Below, in pieces: positions 16,863-24,758 of a stretch of DNA of 32,474 nt (within the stretch, counting starts at the first letter, position 1; each line of letters begins with the position of its first letter). The position numbers and the translations under genes are program-made. The stretch spans positions 1-32,474 of the forward strand of contig CAYMUR010000061.1 in the NCBI GenBank assembly GCA_964393615.1, in the 5' to 3' direction. The notes under the pieces were generated by a model that did no database searches, was not told where the DNA came from, and worked only from the letters and a program-made list of their open reading frames with translations. This stretch comes from CAYMUR01 sp964393615 (GTDB lineage: Bacteria > Planctomycetota > Planctomycetia > Pirellulales > Pirellulaceae).

Positions 16863-18842
16863 TCAACCATCACTGGTGGCCGCCACTTCGCTGTCATTTG
16901 CAGACCAAGGCCTCAGAATTCGATCCGGGACCGGTAAAGATTCGCCACTTTCCTTGGCGGCTCGCAAAGCTTTTTCTTTTTCAGGGTCGATCCACCATGT
17001 CGTAAACACTTCGCGCCAATCACCAAATTTACTGAAAACACTGTCTCGCATGCCGAATTTGTTCCAGTAGATAATCCGCTGACACGGAATGTACCATTCC
17101 AGCGCGTAGGGATGCTGCTTGAAGATTTCGGCATCTAATTGCCGCAACAAGTCCTGACGTTTGAACAAATCAAATTCTTGGTTGTACTGTTCGATGATTT
17201 TATCGGCCTCGGTACTCTGAAATCCGGCAAAATTATTGCTGCCTGTCACGTCTGCCATTTTGCTGTACCAATGAGTCTGTGGATTGGGGAACAATGAACC
17301 AGAAAGATTCGATGCAGCCACATCAAAAGTGCGCTCTTGCAGAACCTTCCAGTGCGACGTGGGGTCAATCAAATTCAGCTTCACTTCGACCCCCACTTTG
17401 CGACAAGCTTCCGTAAGTGTTGTGAAATACTTTTCAAATCCATCAGTACGGTAGGTAATCTTAACAACAAGTCGTTGGCCATCCTTCATCAGTACGCCGT
17501 CATCATCCCGTTCCGTGAAGCCAGCTTCCGACAATAGCCGGACCGCCTCTTCAGGATCATATTCAACTAATTCGTTTTCCTGACTCGCAGTCACACCCGG
17601 ATAATAGGAACCAAGCGGTTCGTACTCTCCATAGGCAAACTTGTCCACCATCGTGCGACGATCGTACAAATGGGCAACCGCTTTGCGCACGCGCACATCA
17701 TCAAACGGTTTCTTGCGCATGTTAAATGCAATCCCCTGAATGCCTTCCGGGTTGAGCGTATAAATTTTCTGCGCCACAAGGTGCCCCAAATTGACTTGCT
17801 CAAGTGGCGCTACGTTGTTGCTATCTCCAACCAAGTCTTCTACCCACCACTTCGCAGTATAAACTGCATGAAAATCCAACTCCCCGTTGCAGGCCTGGTC
17901 AAACGCATTGCGCTGGTTGTTGTTAACAACAAAGCGAATCTTGTCGAAGTTGTAGAGCCCCACATTCGCTTCAGCGTCCCGCCCCCAATAATCTTTGCGG
18001 CGTGTAAGCGTTATCGACTCGTTCTTCTTGATATCCGCTTTTTCAATGTAGTACGGACCGGAAACCGTTGGATAGCTAAATTGGTAATCGTCAAGAAATT
18101 TCTCACCTGTCAGTAGCGAAATTTCATGGGCGGGAAGAATTTTTAAATTGGTGAACGTTAAAAAATTTCGCCAATGTTTCTCCTTACATTCTACCTGAAC
18201 AATATATTTCGAAATCGCTTTTGGTTCGTTGATTGCCTGGAGCGATTGTTTCGACATAGGATCTTTAAGAGAATCATCTTGTAACAATCTGTAAGTAGCA
18301 ACAACGTCTTCCGCCACCACCGGTGTGCCATCAGCCCAATGCGCTTGCGGATTGATTCTAAAAGTAAACGTCAGATTGTCATCAGAAATCTTCCAGTGAC
18401 TAGCCAGTGCCGGCACCGTTTCCAACGTATCCGGGTGGAGTGAACAAAGCGATTCATAGCAAAGCGATTCAACGATCGAATTCAAATAAGTGTTGGCACC
18501 CGTCCCGTAAATTCGCAAATTCTCTGGCCAATTCGGAATGTAGGAAAGAATCCCCCTCCCTTTGATCGCTCGTGGATCACCAATTGGACCAGGATTGCTG
18601 GTCTCCCAACCCTCACCTGTAAAACCCGGCCCACCTTTTTCCGCAGGCACGGAGGAATCACCGTCGGGAAATTCCAACTTTACAACAGCAGATTTTGCGG
18701 CGTTTTCCGCGGACGACACATCCGTCGTATTGGATGGCATTTTTGAGGATGGAGCACACCCGCCTGTCGCCAATACGGACAATGTCAGCAACAAAAACGA
18801 CACGCTACCGTACAGACGCCATGGAAAAGAACTCATAGCCAT
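16863..18842 (-). CDS. Peptide ABC transporter substrate-binding protein (SBP family 5), probable lipoprotein
   Basis: 659 residues, long for SBP family 5 but close to YejA-like proteins. The N-terminus has a signal sequence (SVSFLLLTLSVLATGGC) with Cys29 in a loose lipobox, so it is probably membrane-anchored on the periplasmic side. Family 5 features include LCYESLCSLHPDTLETVPAL, WKISDDNLTFTFRI, HWADGTPVVAEDV, YYIEKADIKKNESITLTR and GIAFNMRKKPFDDVRVRKAV. The C-terminal GDWREVFTTWWIDPEKEKAL is YejA-like. It captures oligopeptides for the two permeases encoded behind it. A CTGGAG ribosome site lies just ahead of ATG 18842, and a promoter-like sequence at 18877-18904 precedes it, so this is the first gene of a five-gene operon. 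Confidence 0.95.
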   Translation of the reverse strand: MAMSSFPWRLYGSVSFLLLTLSVLATGGCAPSSKMPSNTTDVSSAENAAKSAVVKLEFPDGDSSVPAEKGGPGFTGEGWETSNPGPIGDPRAIKGRGILSYIPNWPENLRIYGTGANTYLNSIVESLCYESLCSLHPDTLETVPALASHWKISDDNLTFTFRINPQAHWADGTPVVAEDVVATYRLLQDDSLKDPMSKQSLQAINEPKAISKYIVQVECKEKHWRNFLTFTNLKILPAHEISLLTGEKFLDDYQFSYPTVSGPYYIEKADIKKNESITLTRRKDYWGRDAEANVGLYNFDKIRFVVNNNQRNAFDQACNGELDFHAVYTAKWWVEDLVGDSNNVAPLEQVNLGHLVAQKIYTLNPEGIQGIAFNMRKKPFDDVRVRKAVAHLYDRRTMVDKFAYGEYEPLGSYYPGVTASQENELVEYDPEEAVRLLSEAGFTERDDDGVLMKDGQRLVVKITYRTDGFEKYFTTLTEACRKVGVEVKLNLIDPTSHWKVLQERTFDVAASNLSGSLFPNPQTHWYSKMADVTGSNNFAGFQSTEADKIIEQYNQEFDLFKRQDLLRQLDAEIFKQHPYALEWYIPCQRIIYWNKFGMRDSVFSKFGDWREVFTTWWIDPEKEKALRAAKESGESLPVPDRILRPWSANDSEVAATSDG

Positions 18843-19159
18843 TATTCTCCAGATAATTCAAACTCACTATCAAACGAGTATACGCTTACTACGTTTTGGA
18901 GCAATGCGAGTTCCAGAACGGAACACTGGTTCCACATATTTTATTGGGAAAGCCACTTTTTCAACAAAACGCCGATGTCCCGAGCCGGCACCTGCCCGCG
19001 TAATGCTTCCCGGATTGAGATTAGTCTAGAAAAAAACAAGAACTATGTCGTCTGTTTTTTATCTTCCCCGATGTGACCAAAGGGGACTGTCTGCGATTCG
19101 ACACAAAGCAAGTGTTGCGGTTAGATCTAGAGGTGGATCCTTGCGGCCTGTTTGTTTTC
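18843..19159. other. Intergenic region before the peptide-transport operon
   Basis: The first 65 bases hold the leader and the promoter-like sequence of the transport operon. The rest, up to the end of the protease gene, shows no gene and no clear terminator. A-rich and T-rich runs near 19030-19060 are not associated with a stem. Confidence 0.4.
18877..18904 (-). promoter_or_regulatory. Probable sigma-70 promoter of the peptide-transport operon
   Basis: On the minus strand, TTGCTC (18899-18904) and TATACT (18877-18882) are separated by 16 bases. Transcription would start near 18870, giving a leader of about 28 bases that includes the CTGGAG ribosome site. This is a pattern match only. Confidence 0.5.
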
Positions 19160-20335
19160 TCAGTCGGGAGAAAAGTTGACCAGATGCAACAAAGTCACCA
19201 CAACACCGATCAGAGCAAATAGCGTTTTCGCCTGTTGAAACGGTGAGTAGCCGACAATATCTTCCCAAACGATTTCCTGTCCAGCTTTCAAGTCCACACG
19301 GTCGTTCATTGGCCGGGGTAACGGTGTTCCAGAACTTGAAGGCGGTTTGCGATGAGGAATCTTTGGTTGACTGGCAACCGAAACAGGCAACGAGTTCGAT
19401 CGTCCGGGCCGCTTCGACTCATATCTTTTTTGCGTTGTCGTGATACTTTTGGAAGGTTTCGGAATTCTCTCAATGGACGCAACATAACTGGAAGCGTGGC
19501 GTTTTTTCGAAGGTGAAGTTGCAATCATCGCATCACGCGGAACACCAAAGTTCGGCCAGGCCGTCAGTAAAAACTGGCGTACACGGCCGGCATAGCTACC
19601 AGAAGTGGTACCGCGTGATGCCCCAAACAGTACACCGGCCAGTTCGTTCCGTTCGTTGAAAATTGGCCCACCAGAATCACCTTGGCGTGCTTGGACAGAA
19701 ACTTCTAACATTTCATAAGGAAAGTTAATTCTAGGAGAGACGTATTGGGTACAGTGCCCCTGCGCCGCACGATATTGGCCTGACCCATAGCCCGCAATCG
19801 TCAGCGCGTCACCAGGCTTTGGCGCGCTATCGGCAATCGTCACCGGTTTTATGTTGCCTGGATTCCAAATTACCAGTGCAGCCAGGTCCCAGTCTTTGTC
19901 CATGCGCAGGACACGTGCTGGCGTATGAAACCCATCTGGAAACGTTACAGAAACTCGTTCCGTTCCTTCTCGCACAACGTGCCAGTTCGTCACTACTAAG
20001 GCATAGTCGCCCTGTACTCCGACAAGCGTCCCTGAACCATGACTCGATTCGCGGCCATCGATGGCCTGGACACGAACCACAGCAGCATGAGGGACTCGAT
20101 ACTGTCCAGCAGATGGAAGCATGGCTGAACGGCGCTGTAACCGAAGACCGCTTTGCGCCATAACACCGGATGTAGCGGTCATCAGGACTATCAGGACAAT
20201 CACGATTGCCCCACAGGGAAAGGGGCGACATTCCGTGCCAAGAGAAGTCTGAATTCGCAAAAAAGAAAACAATGCTGTTCCCCGTATCACTGTTTGGCAG
20301 AAGCAAGCAGAAAAAGAAAGATCATTAAGAAGCAT
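19160..20335 (-). CDS. Trypsin-like serine protease, membrane-tethered
   Basis: About 391 residues from ATG 20335. An N-terminal hydrophobic segment (residues 42-60, AIVIVLIVLMTATSGVMAQ) acts as signal or anchor. The S1-type protease domain spans about 80-260 with the full triad: His119 in VVTNWHVV, Asp150 in DKDWDLAAL and Ser221 in RQGDSGGPIF. A basic, Ser/Pro-rich linker (about 265-345, e.g. SKKRHASSYVASIERIPKPS) leads to a C-terminal hydrophobic helix (371-386, TLFALIGVVVTLLHLV). There is no PDZ domain, unlike DegP/HtrA. The start is uncertain: the frame opens to 20434, and GTG 20290 or a TTG with GGGGA upstream at about 20272 would shorten the head before the signal. The target is unknown. 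Confidence 0.85.
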   Translation of the reverse strand: MLLNDLSFSACFCQTVIRGTALFSFLRIQTSLGTECRPFPCGAIVIVLIVLMTATSGVMAQSGLRLQRRSAMLPSAGQYRVPHAAVVRVQAIDGRESSHGSGTLVGVQGDYALVVTNWHVVREGTERVSVTFPDGFHTPARVLRMDKDWDLAALVIWNPGNIKPVTIADSAPKPGDALTIAGYGSGQYRAAQGHCTQYVSPRINFPYEMLEVSVQARQGDSGGPIFNERNELAGVLFGASRGTTSGSYAGRVRQFLLTAWPNFGVPRDAMIATSPSKKRHASSYVASIERIPKPSKSITTTQKRYESKRPGRSNSLPVSVASQPKIPHRKPPSSSGTPLPRPMNDRVDLKAGQEIVWEDIVGYSPFQQAKTLFALIGVVVTLLHLVNFSPD

Positions 20336-20508
20336 CCTGCTTCGCCACCAACGAGGTCTGGCATCATGCCTACTCCTTTCATCGTAGGACCATGTTCCGG
20401 CCATCAAGAAATTGCGAACCGCCCGCAGGGTCAACGTGGTAGGTACTCGCTGTACGACAGCAACGATTGGCGCAATCGCTGAAAAGCAACGGCTTAGAAT
20501 GGACTAAA

Positions 20509-20582
20509 TGGGCGCGGCAGAATTCGAATCTGCGACCTCCACGATGTCAACGTGGCGCTCTAACCAACTGAGCTACGCGCCC
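20509..20582 (-). tRNA. tRNA-Val (anticodon GAC)
   Basis: On the minus strand the gene shows acceptor GGGCGCG/CGCGCCC with discriminator A, D arm GCTC/GAGC, anticodon stem CCACG/CGTGG with loop TTGACAT (anticodon GAC, valine) and a T arm with TTCGAAT. It is 74 bases long, and CCA is not encoded. Confidence 0.96.
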
Positions 20583-20593
20583 GACAATTTCTG

Positions 20594-20622
20594 CCGAGTC
20601 CATCGGCCCCATTTCCTGTCAA
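20594..20622 (-). promoter_or_regulatory. Possible tRNA-Val promoter
   Basis: A perfect -35 box TTGACA (minus strand, 20617-20622) sits 17 bases from a poor -10 (ACTCGG, 20594-20599), which is about a dozen bases ahead of the tRNA 5' end. The spacing fits; the -10 does not match consensus. Confidence 0.3.
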
Positions 20623-20815
20623 CAAATCTCGCGTCTTCCAAATCCGACGTCAAGACCGACATGGGCAGATGAAAGTATTTTGCGATCACTTGGTTACCAC
20701 TTGTGGTGGCCAAAATTCCCACGAAGTCAGCAAATTCTATCAGACCCAGGAACATAACTACAAAAGGAGTCCCCTCAGCAGCATTCACTTTAGAAACTAG
20801 TTTTTCGATTCAGGC

Positions 20816-20843
20816 TTGCCACAAGTGAATACTAGTTTATACT
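20816..20843 (+). promoter_or_regulatory. Probable sigma-70 promoter of thrS
   Basis: TTGCCA (20816-20821), a 16-base spacer and TATACT (20838-20843) resemble a sigma-70 promoter. Transcription would begin near 20850, giving a leader of about 50 bases before the GTG at 20902. Confidence 0.6.
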
Positions 20844-20901
20844 TTACGCGCAGTTTCGCAAGTAACCCTCCATCCGGCTTTGGAAAGATCCCACAGGCGT
20901 T

Positions 20902-22920
20902 GTGAATTCAACCAAGAACATGGTTATAGTCAATCTACCCGACGGTACACAGCTACAATTTAAAGATTCAACCACCATATTGGAAGTCGCCAAGTCGATT
21001 GGCCCCGGTTTGGCCAAGGCGGCGGTCGCAGGCGAAGTGGACGGCCAAGTCGTAGGATTAGACTTTGGGCTGCCACAGGACCGCGAAGTCACGTTGCGAA
21101 TCCTGACCAAAAAGGATTCCCAGGCGCTTGCGGTAATGCGCCATTCCTGTGCCCATGTGATGGCCCGGGCGGTCATGCGGCTGTTCGAAGGAGTCCAATT
21201 GGCGTTCGGACCTACGATCGAAGGGGGATTCTACTATGATTTTCAACTGGAACACTCGCTGACAGATGACGATTTCGCTGCCATCGAAGCGGAAATGAAA
21301 AAAATCATTGCCAGTAACGAACCCTTTGAACGGGTCGAACAGCCACGTGACAAAGCCTTGGAAATCTGTCGTGACCTGGGACAAACTTTGAAAGTGGAAC
21401 ATATCCAGGATGGTTTAGCGGTACACGACACACTTTCCTTCTATCGCCAGGGCGAGTTCGTGGACTTGTGTCGTGGGCCACACATCCCGAACCCTAAGTG
21501 GATCGGTGCCTACAAACTACTTTCCGTCGCCGGAGCCTATTGGAAAGGAGATGCCTCTCGGCAACAACTACAACGATTATATGCGACAGCTTTTTTTGAC
21601 AAAAAGGAGCTGCAGGAACATCTCCAACGTATCGAGGAAGCAAAACGGCGAGATCACCGTACTCTTGGAAAACAATTGGATCTATTTACCATCAATCCGC
21701 TGGTAGGTTCTGGATTGATCATGTGGCTACCCAAAGGCGCCATCATACGCAGTACTCTGGAAACTTTTGTGAAAGAGCAACTGGTGCAGCGAGGTTACCA
21801 GTCGGTATATACGCCAGTGATCGGACGCGTAGAGCTCTATGAAACATCCGGACACTATCCATATTATGCTGACAGTCAGTTTGCTCCCATTCAAATGGAG
21901 CAAGATGAACGCTACCTATTGCGGCCCATGAACTGTCCGCACCACATAATGGTCTATCAAACAAAGCCTCGCAGTTATCGAGAATTGCCACTTCGGTTTG
22001 CCGAATTTGGCACGGTACATCGATACGAAAAATCAGGCGAGTTGTCCGGTATGACGCGAGTCCGTGGATTTACCCAAGACGATGCCCACATTTTTTGTAC
22101 CGAAGAGCAAGTTGCCGATGAATTCCGTGGTTGCATCGAAATGACCCAATTTGTGCTACAATCCCTTGGACTGGAGGACTATCGGGTACGTCTCGGTTTT
22201 CGTGATCCACAAAGTGACAAGTACGTCGGTAGTGAGGAGAGTTGGCAGCGTGCACAGCAATCCCTGGTAGAGGTATGTGCAAGCCTGGGGATCGAAGCCA
22301 AACCAGAAGAGGGCGAAGCCGCGTTTTACGGTCCGAAAGCCGATTTTGTAGTCACTGACTGTATCGGACGAGAATGGCAACTTGGCACCGTACAACTCGA
22401 TTACAACTTACCCAGCAAAGAACGGTTCGATCTGGAATATATCGGTACTGACAATCAGCCACACCGACCGGTAATGATCCACCGAGCACCCTTGGGATCA
22501 ATGGAACGGTTCATCGGCGTACTCATTGAACACTTCGCCGGTGCCTTTCCTCTTTGGTTGGCCCCCGAACAGGCGAGAGTACTCAGCGTTAGTGAAAAAT
22601 CAGAAGAATATGCGCGCCATATCGAGGAACAACTTACCACAGCCGGGCTACGTGTTACTAATGATTATCGGGCCGAAAAGCTAGGTGCTAAGATTCGTAG
22701 TGCGGAACTTGAAAAAGTACCTTACATGTTGATTGTCGGTGAAAAAGATCGGGCTGCCCAAACGGTTTCTTTGCGAGACCGGGTCGACAAAGATCTGGGC
22801 GCTATGCCTGTTGCCGAGGTAATCACACGGATGCAGTCCGAAATCGTCAAGCGGACAGTCCGACAGACTTTCAGTGGTTCTGCCGGACTGGGAGAACAAG
22901 CTAGTGGTCACGAATATTGA
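20902..22920 (+). CDS. thrS: Threonine--tRNA ligase
   Basis: 672 residues from GTG 20902, full length for the enzyme that charges tRNA-Thr and edits mischarged Ser-tRNA-Thr. Domains in order: TGS (about 7-68, VNLPDGTQLQF); the editing domain with HSCAH (His81, His85) and VDLCRGPH (188-194); the class II catalytic core with motif 1 near PKGAIIRSTLETF, motif 2 near RYEKSGELSGMTRVRGF and motif 3 HRAPLGSMERFIGVLIEH; then the C-terminal anticodon-binding domain. Zinc ligands are visible as Cys345 (MNCPHH), His396 (DDAHIF) and His527 (MIHRAP). ATG 20920 is an alternative start that would put the TGS domain nearly at the N-terminus. It is followed by infC, a common pairing, but with its own promoter between. 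Confidence 0.98.
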   Translation: MNSTKNMVIVNLPDGTQLQFKDSTTILEVAKSIGPGLAKAAVAGEVDGQVVGLDFGLPQDREVTLRILTKKDSQALAVMRHSCAHVMARAVMRLFEGVQLAFGPTIEGGFYYDFQLEHSLTDDDFAAIEAEMKKIIASNEPFERVEQPRDKALEICRDLGQTLKVEHIQDGLAVHDTLSFYRQGEFVDLCRGPHIPNPKWIGAYKLLSVAGAYWKGDASRQQLQRLYATAFFDKKELQEHLQRIEEAKRRDHRTLGKQLDLFTINPLVGSGLIMWLPKGAIIRSTLETFVKEQLVQRGYQSVYTPVIGRVELYETSGHYPYYADSQFAPIQMEQDERYLLRPMNCPHHIMVYQTKPRSYRELPLRFAEFGTVHRYEKSGELSGMTRVRGFTQDDAHIFCTEEQVADEFRGCIEMTQFVLQSLGLEDYRVRLGFRDPQSDKYVGSEESWQRAQQSLVEVCASLGIEAKPEEGEAAFYGPKADFVVTDCIGREWQLGTVQLDYNLPSKERFDLEYIGTDNQPHRPVMIHRAPLGSMERFIGVLIEHFAGAFPLWLAPEQARVLSVSEKSEEYARHIEEQLTTAGLRVTNDYRAEKLGAKIRSAELEKVPYMLIVGEKDRAAQTVSLRDRVDKDLGAMPVAEVITRMQSEIVKRTVRQTFSGSAGLGEQASGHEY

Positions 22921-22940
22921 GATACAAACAGAAAAAACAA

Positions 22941-22949
22941 TGCTATAAT
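22941..22949 (+). promoter_or_regulatory. Extended -10 promoter of infC
   Basis: TGC followed by a perfect TATAAT (22944-22949) forms an extended -10 element 21 bases after the thrS stop codon. No good -35 lies at 17 bases; TTGAGA occurs at 21-base spacing and is too far, which an extended -10 can tolerate. The start would be near 22956. Confidence 0.55.
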
Positions 22950-22955
22950 TGGTTA

Positions 22956-23091
22956 ATCGTCGTGCCTGTCAACCACTGAATCGAAGCATAAATTCAAGCA
23001 ATTACCCATTGATATTGGGTAGTGTAGGTTGGCTGTCCTGAGATGAAGTGGAAAAGCAGTCCAAATTTATCATAAGGACGGTTGACGAAAC
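22956..23091 (+). promoter_or_regulatory. Structured 5' leader of infC
   Basis: About 136 bases between the predicted start of transcription and the infC ATG. It contains a local hairpin TACCCA (23003-23008) / TGGGTA (23016-23021). A long-range pairing is also possible between GTCAACC (22968-22974) and GGTTGAC (23080-23086), the latter lying directly between the AAGGA ribosome site (23074-23078) and the start codon. Such folding could hide or expose the initiation region. This is an inference from complementarity. Confidence 0.4.
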
Positions 23092-23691
23092 ATGATTTGT
23101 CTGAAAACAATGTCACATAGTGTTTCTTTTCCTTCCAGCCTATTCGTAACGATTTCATCTCCTGTCAGACATCGTTCGACATACGCCATCGCGAAGAATC
23201 AAGTAAGAATTAACGATCAAATCCGTGTTCCTCAGGTCCGTGTCATAGCAGGCGACGGTTCACCATTAGGAGTAATCCCTACCGAAGATGCTTTGAGCCA
23301 AGCACAAGAAGCGGGTTTGGACTTGGTCGAAGTAGCTCCCGACGCAGAGCCCCCTGTCTGCCGTGTCATGGATTACGGCAAATATAAATACCAACGAAGT
23401 AAAAAGCAGACCAAAGGGAACGTCCATCACACCAAGACAAAAGAAATTCGATTGCGACCCAAGACAGGTGAACACGATATCAACTTCAAGGTCAATCAGG
23501 CGATTCAATTTCTGAATCACCGAGACAAAGTCCATGTCTCGGTCGTATTTCGTGGACGCGAAATTGCCCATATCCAGGAAGGGCACCGAGTGATGAAAAC
23601 TGTCGTCGAAGGCTTGATGGAGCACGGCAAAATCGAGAGTGAGCCCATGCAACAAGGGCGACGCATCGTGTGTACCATCGCACCAAGGTAA
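23092..23691 (+). CDS. infC: Translation initiation factor IF-3
   Basis: 199 residues. IF-3 binds the 30S subunit and checks start-codon and initiator-tRNA pairing. The N-domain (about 34-105) shows AKNQVRINDQIRVPQVRVI, AGLDLVEVAPDAEPPVCRVM and DYGKYKYQ. The C-domain shows KEIRLRPKTGEHDINFKV and VVFRGREIAH. The ATG at 23092 gives about 30 extra N-terminal residues (MICLKTMSHSVSFPSSLF...) absent from typical IF-3; AAGGA lies 13 bases ahead of it. An ATC at 23188 sits where many IF-3 proteins begin, and infC is known in other bacteria to use rare AUU-like starts for self-control, so the true start may differ. Genes rpmI and rplT, often next, are not here. Confidence 0.96.
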   Translation: MICLKTMSHSVSFPSSLFVTISSPVRHRSTYAIAKNQVRINDQIRVPQVRVIAGDGSPLGVIPTEDALSQAQEAGLDLVEVAPDAEPPVCRVMDYGKYKYQRSKKQTKGNVHHTKTKEIRLRPKTGEHDINFKVNQAIQFLNHRDKVHVSVVFRGREIAHIQEGHRVMKTVVEGLMEHGKIESEPMQQGRRIVCTIAPR

Positions 23692-23769
23692 GTCTGGGAA
23701 CGTTTCAACCGGCGTCGGTTAAGGCACGTTGCCATACGCTCACGTACGTCCAAATCCCCAGCAACCTGT

Positions 23770-23795
23770 CCGTTCGCGATTAAAATAGCGAACGG
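23770..23795. terminator. Possible bidirectional terminator between infC and the porin-like gene
   Basis: CCGTTCGC (23770-23777) pairs perfectly with GCGAACGG (23788-23795) over a ten-base AT-rich loop, extended by one T-A pair. It lies between two convergent genes. There is no T-run on either side, so it may act as a weak terminator or only protect RNA ends. Confidence 0.45.
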
Positions 23796-23810
23796 AAAAT
23801 CACTCTGTGT

Positions 23811-24758
23811 TTAGTACTCCAGGCTTGCACTGACGACCAGCCCACCAAAACCAACGTCCGCGACCCCTCCTACGTCAGAGGCAGCGACGCCCGCACCAAA
23901 ATTAGCGGAGAAGTTGAACCAGTTTTGCATCTCCGCAGCCACTGTGAGCTTGAGTATGGCCGGGCCTAAACAGGTGGCAAATTCCATACCTGATGCGATC
24001 TCTGTCATGCCCTGAGTCGTATCCAAACGCGTCACAGATTCGTTCTCTGAGTCCGAAACGTTCCCGTCATCCATCAACACAGCAGCACGTGCCCGCGCAA
24101 AAAATAATGCACCGCACTTCGAAGTGCGATTGACCTGCACACCAACAAGACCGCCATAGGCAGATGAATTAATATTCACTACACGACTGTCGAGTTCGTT
24201 GACAAAATTTTCGTCAAAGTCGTTGTAGCGAAACCCGGCAAATAGTTCGATATCTGTATAGCAAGTCAAACTGATCTGGTCGACGAATTCAAGGTCGATG
24301 TTATAGGTATCAACTCCCAACGATCCAAAACCAGGATCAAACGCCGGCTCTGCATGATCGTATCTCCACCAGCGAGCGCGAATTCCAAATCCATCCGTAC
24401 CATAAAATCCGGCGGTGACACGCGGTGAATACTCGTAGTCAAATTCTACTCCGAGGTTTGGATCGCCCGTTCCACTTGTGTCACCAAGACGTACACCATC
24501 GGCCCGGTGATAGCGAAAAAATGTTGACTCAGCGGTAACAAAATACGTTTTTTGTTTACAGCATTGACTGGCGACACGACCCGAATTGAAACTTGTCCGT
24601 AAACTGGTTTTGTTGCAACCAGTACCACATGCACAAGGAAGTACATAATCGCTGTCAGCTTCCTGTTGGACGTAAGAGGATTGTAGATCCTCTGCAAAAA
24701 CGGATCCTGACAAGATACTCATCAGGACCGAAATCGCTGAAATTAAATGAAACTTCAT
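23811..24758 (-). CDS. Lpg1974-type pore-forming outer-membrane protein
   Basis: 315 residues. The signal peptide (MKFHLISAISVLMSILSGSV) probably ends after FA at residue 22. A cysteine-rich head follows (Cys42, 44, 48, 66, 67), then a beta-barrel region: TYFVTAESTFFRYHRADGVR, FDYEYSPRVTAGFYG, GFGIRARWWRYDH, IELFAGFRYNDF, YGGLVGVQVNRTSKCGALFF and a terminal VVSASLEY. This resembles the Legionella major outer-membrane protein-like (Lpg1974) family, frequent in planctomycetes. It would form an outer-membrane pore of unknown specificity. ATG 24758 is supported by GAGG nine bases ahead. It is probably monocistronic. Confidence 0.85.
   Translation of the reverse strand: MKFHLISAISVLMSILSGSVFAEDLQSSYVQQEADSDYVLPCACGTGCNKTSLRTSFNSGRVASQCCKQKTYFVTAESTFFRYHRADGVRLGDTSGTGDPNLGVEFDYEYSPRVTAGFYGTDGFGIRARWWRYDHAEPAFDPGFGSLGVDTYNIDLEFVDQISLTCYTDIELFAGFRYNDFDENFVNELDSRVVNINSSAYGGLVGVQVNRTSKCGALFFARARAAVLMDDGNVSDSENESVTRLDTTQGMTEIASGMEFATCLGPAILKLTVAAEMQNWFNFSANFGAGVAASDVGGVADVGFGGLVVSASLEY

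Larger units (their letters stand above)
20583..20901. other. Divergent intergenic region between tRNA-Val and thrS
   Basis: It holds the tRNA-Val promoter region, with a TTGACA box at 20617-20622, and the thrS promoter at 20816-20843. No coding frame with recognisable content was seen, nor a T-box leader. Confidence 0.5.

Noticed and set aside
20464..20478. Hairpin CGATTG/CAATCG downstream of tRNA-Val as terminator
   Set aside because: Short stem and no T-run on the minus strand; could be chance.
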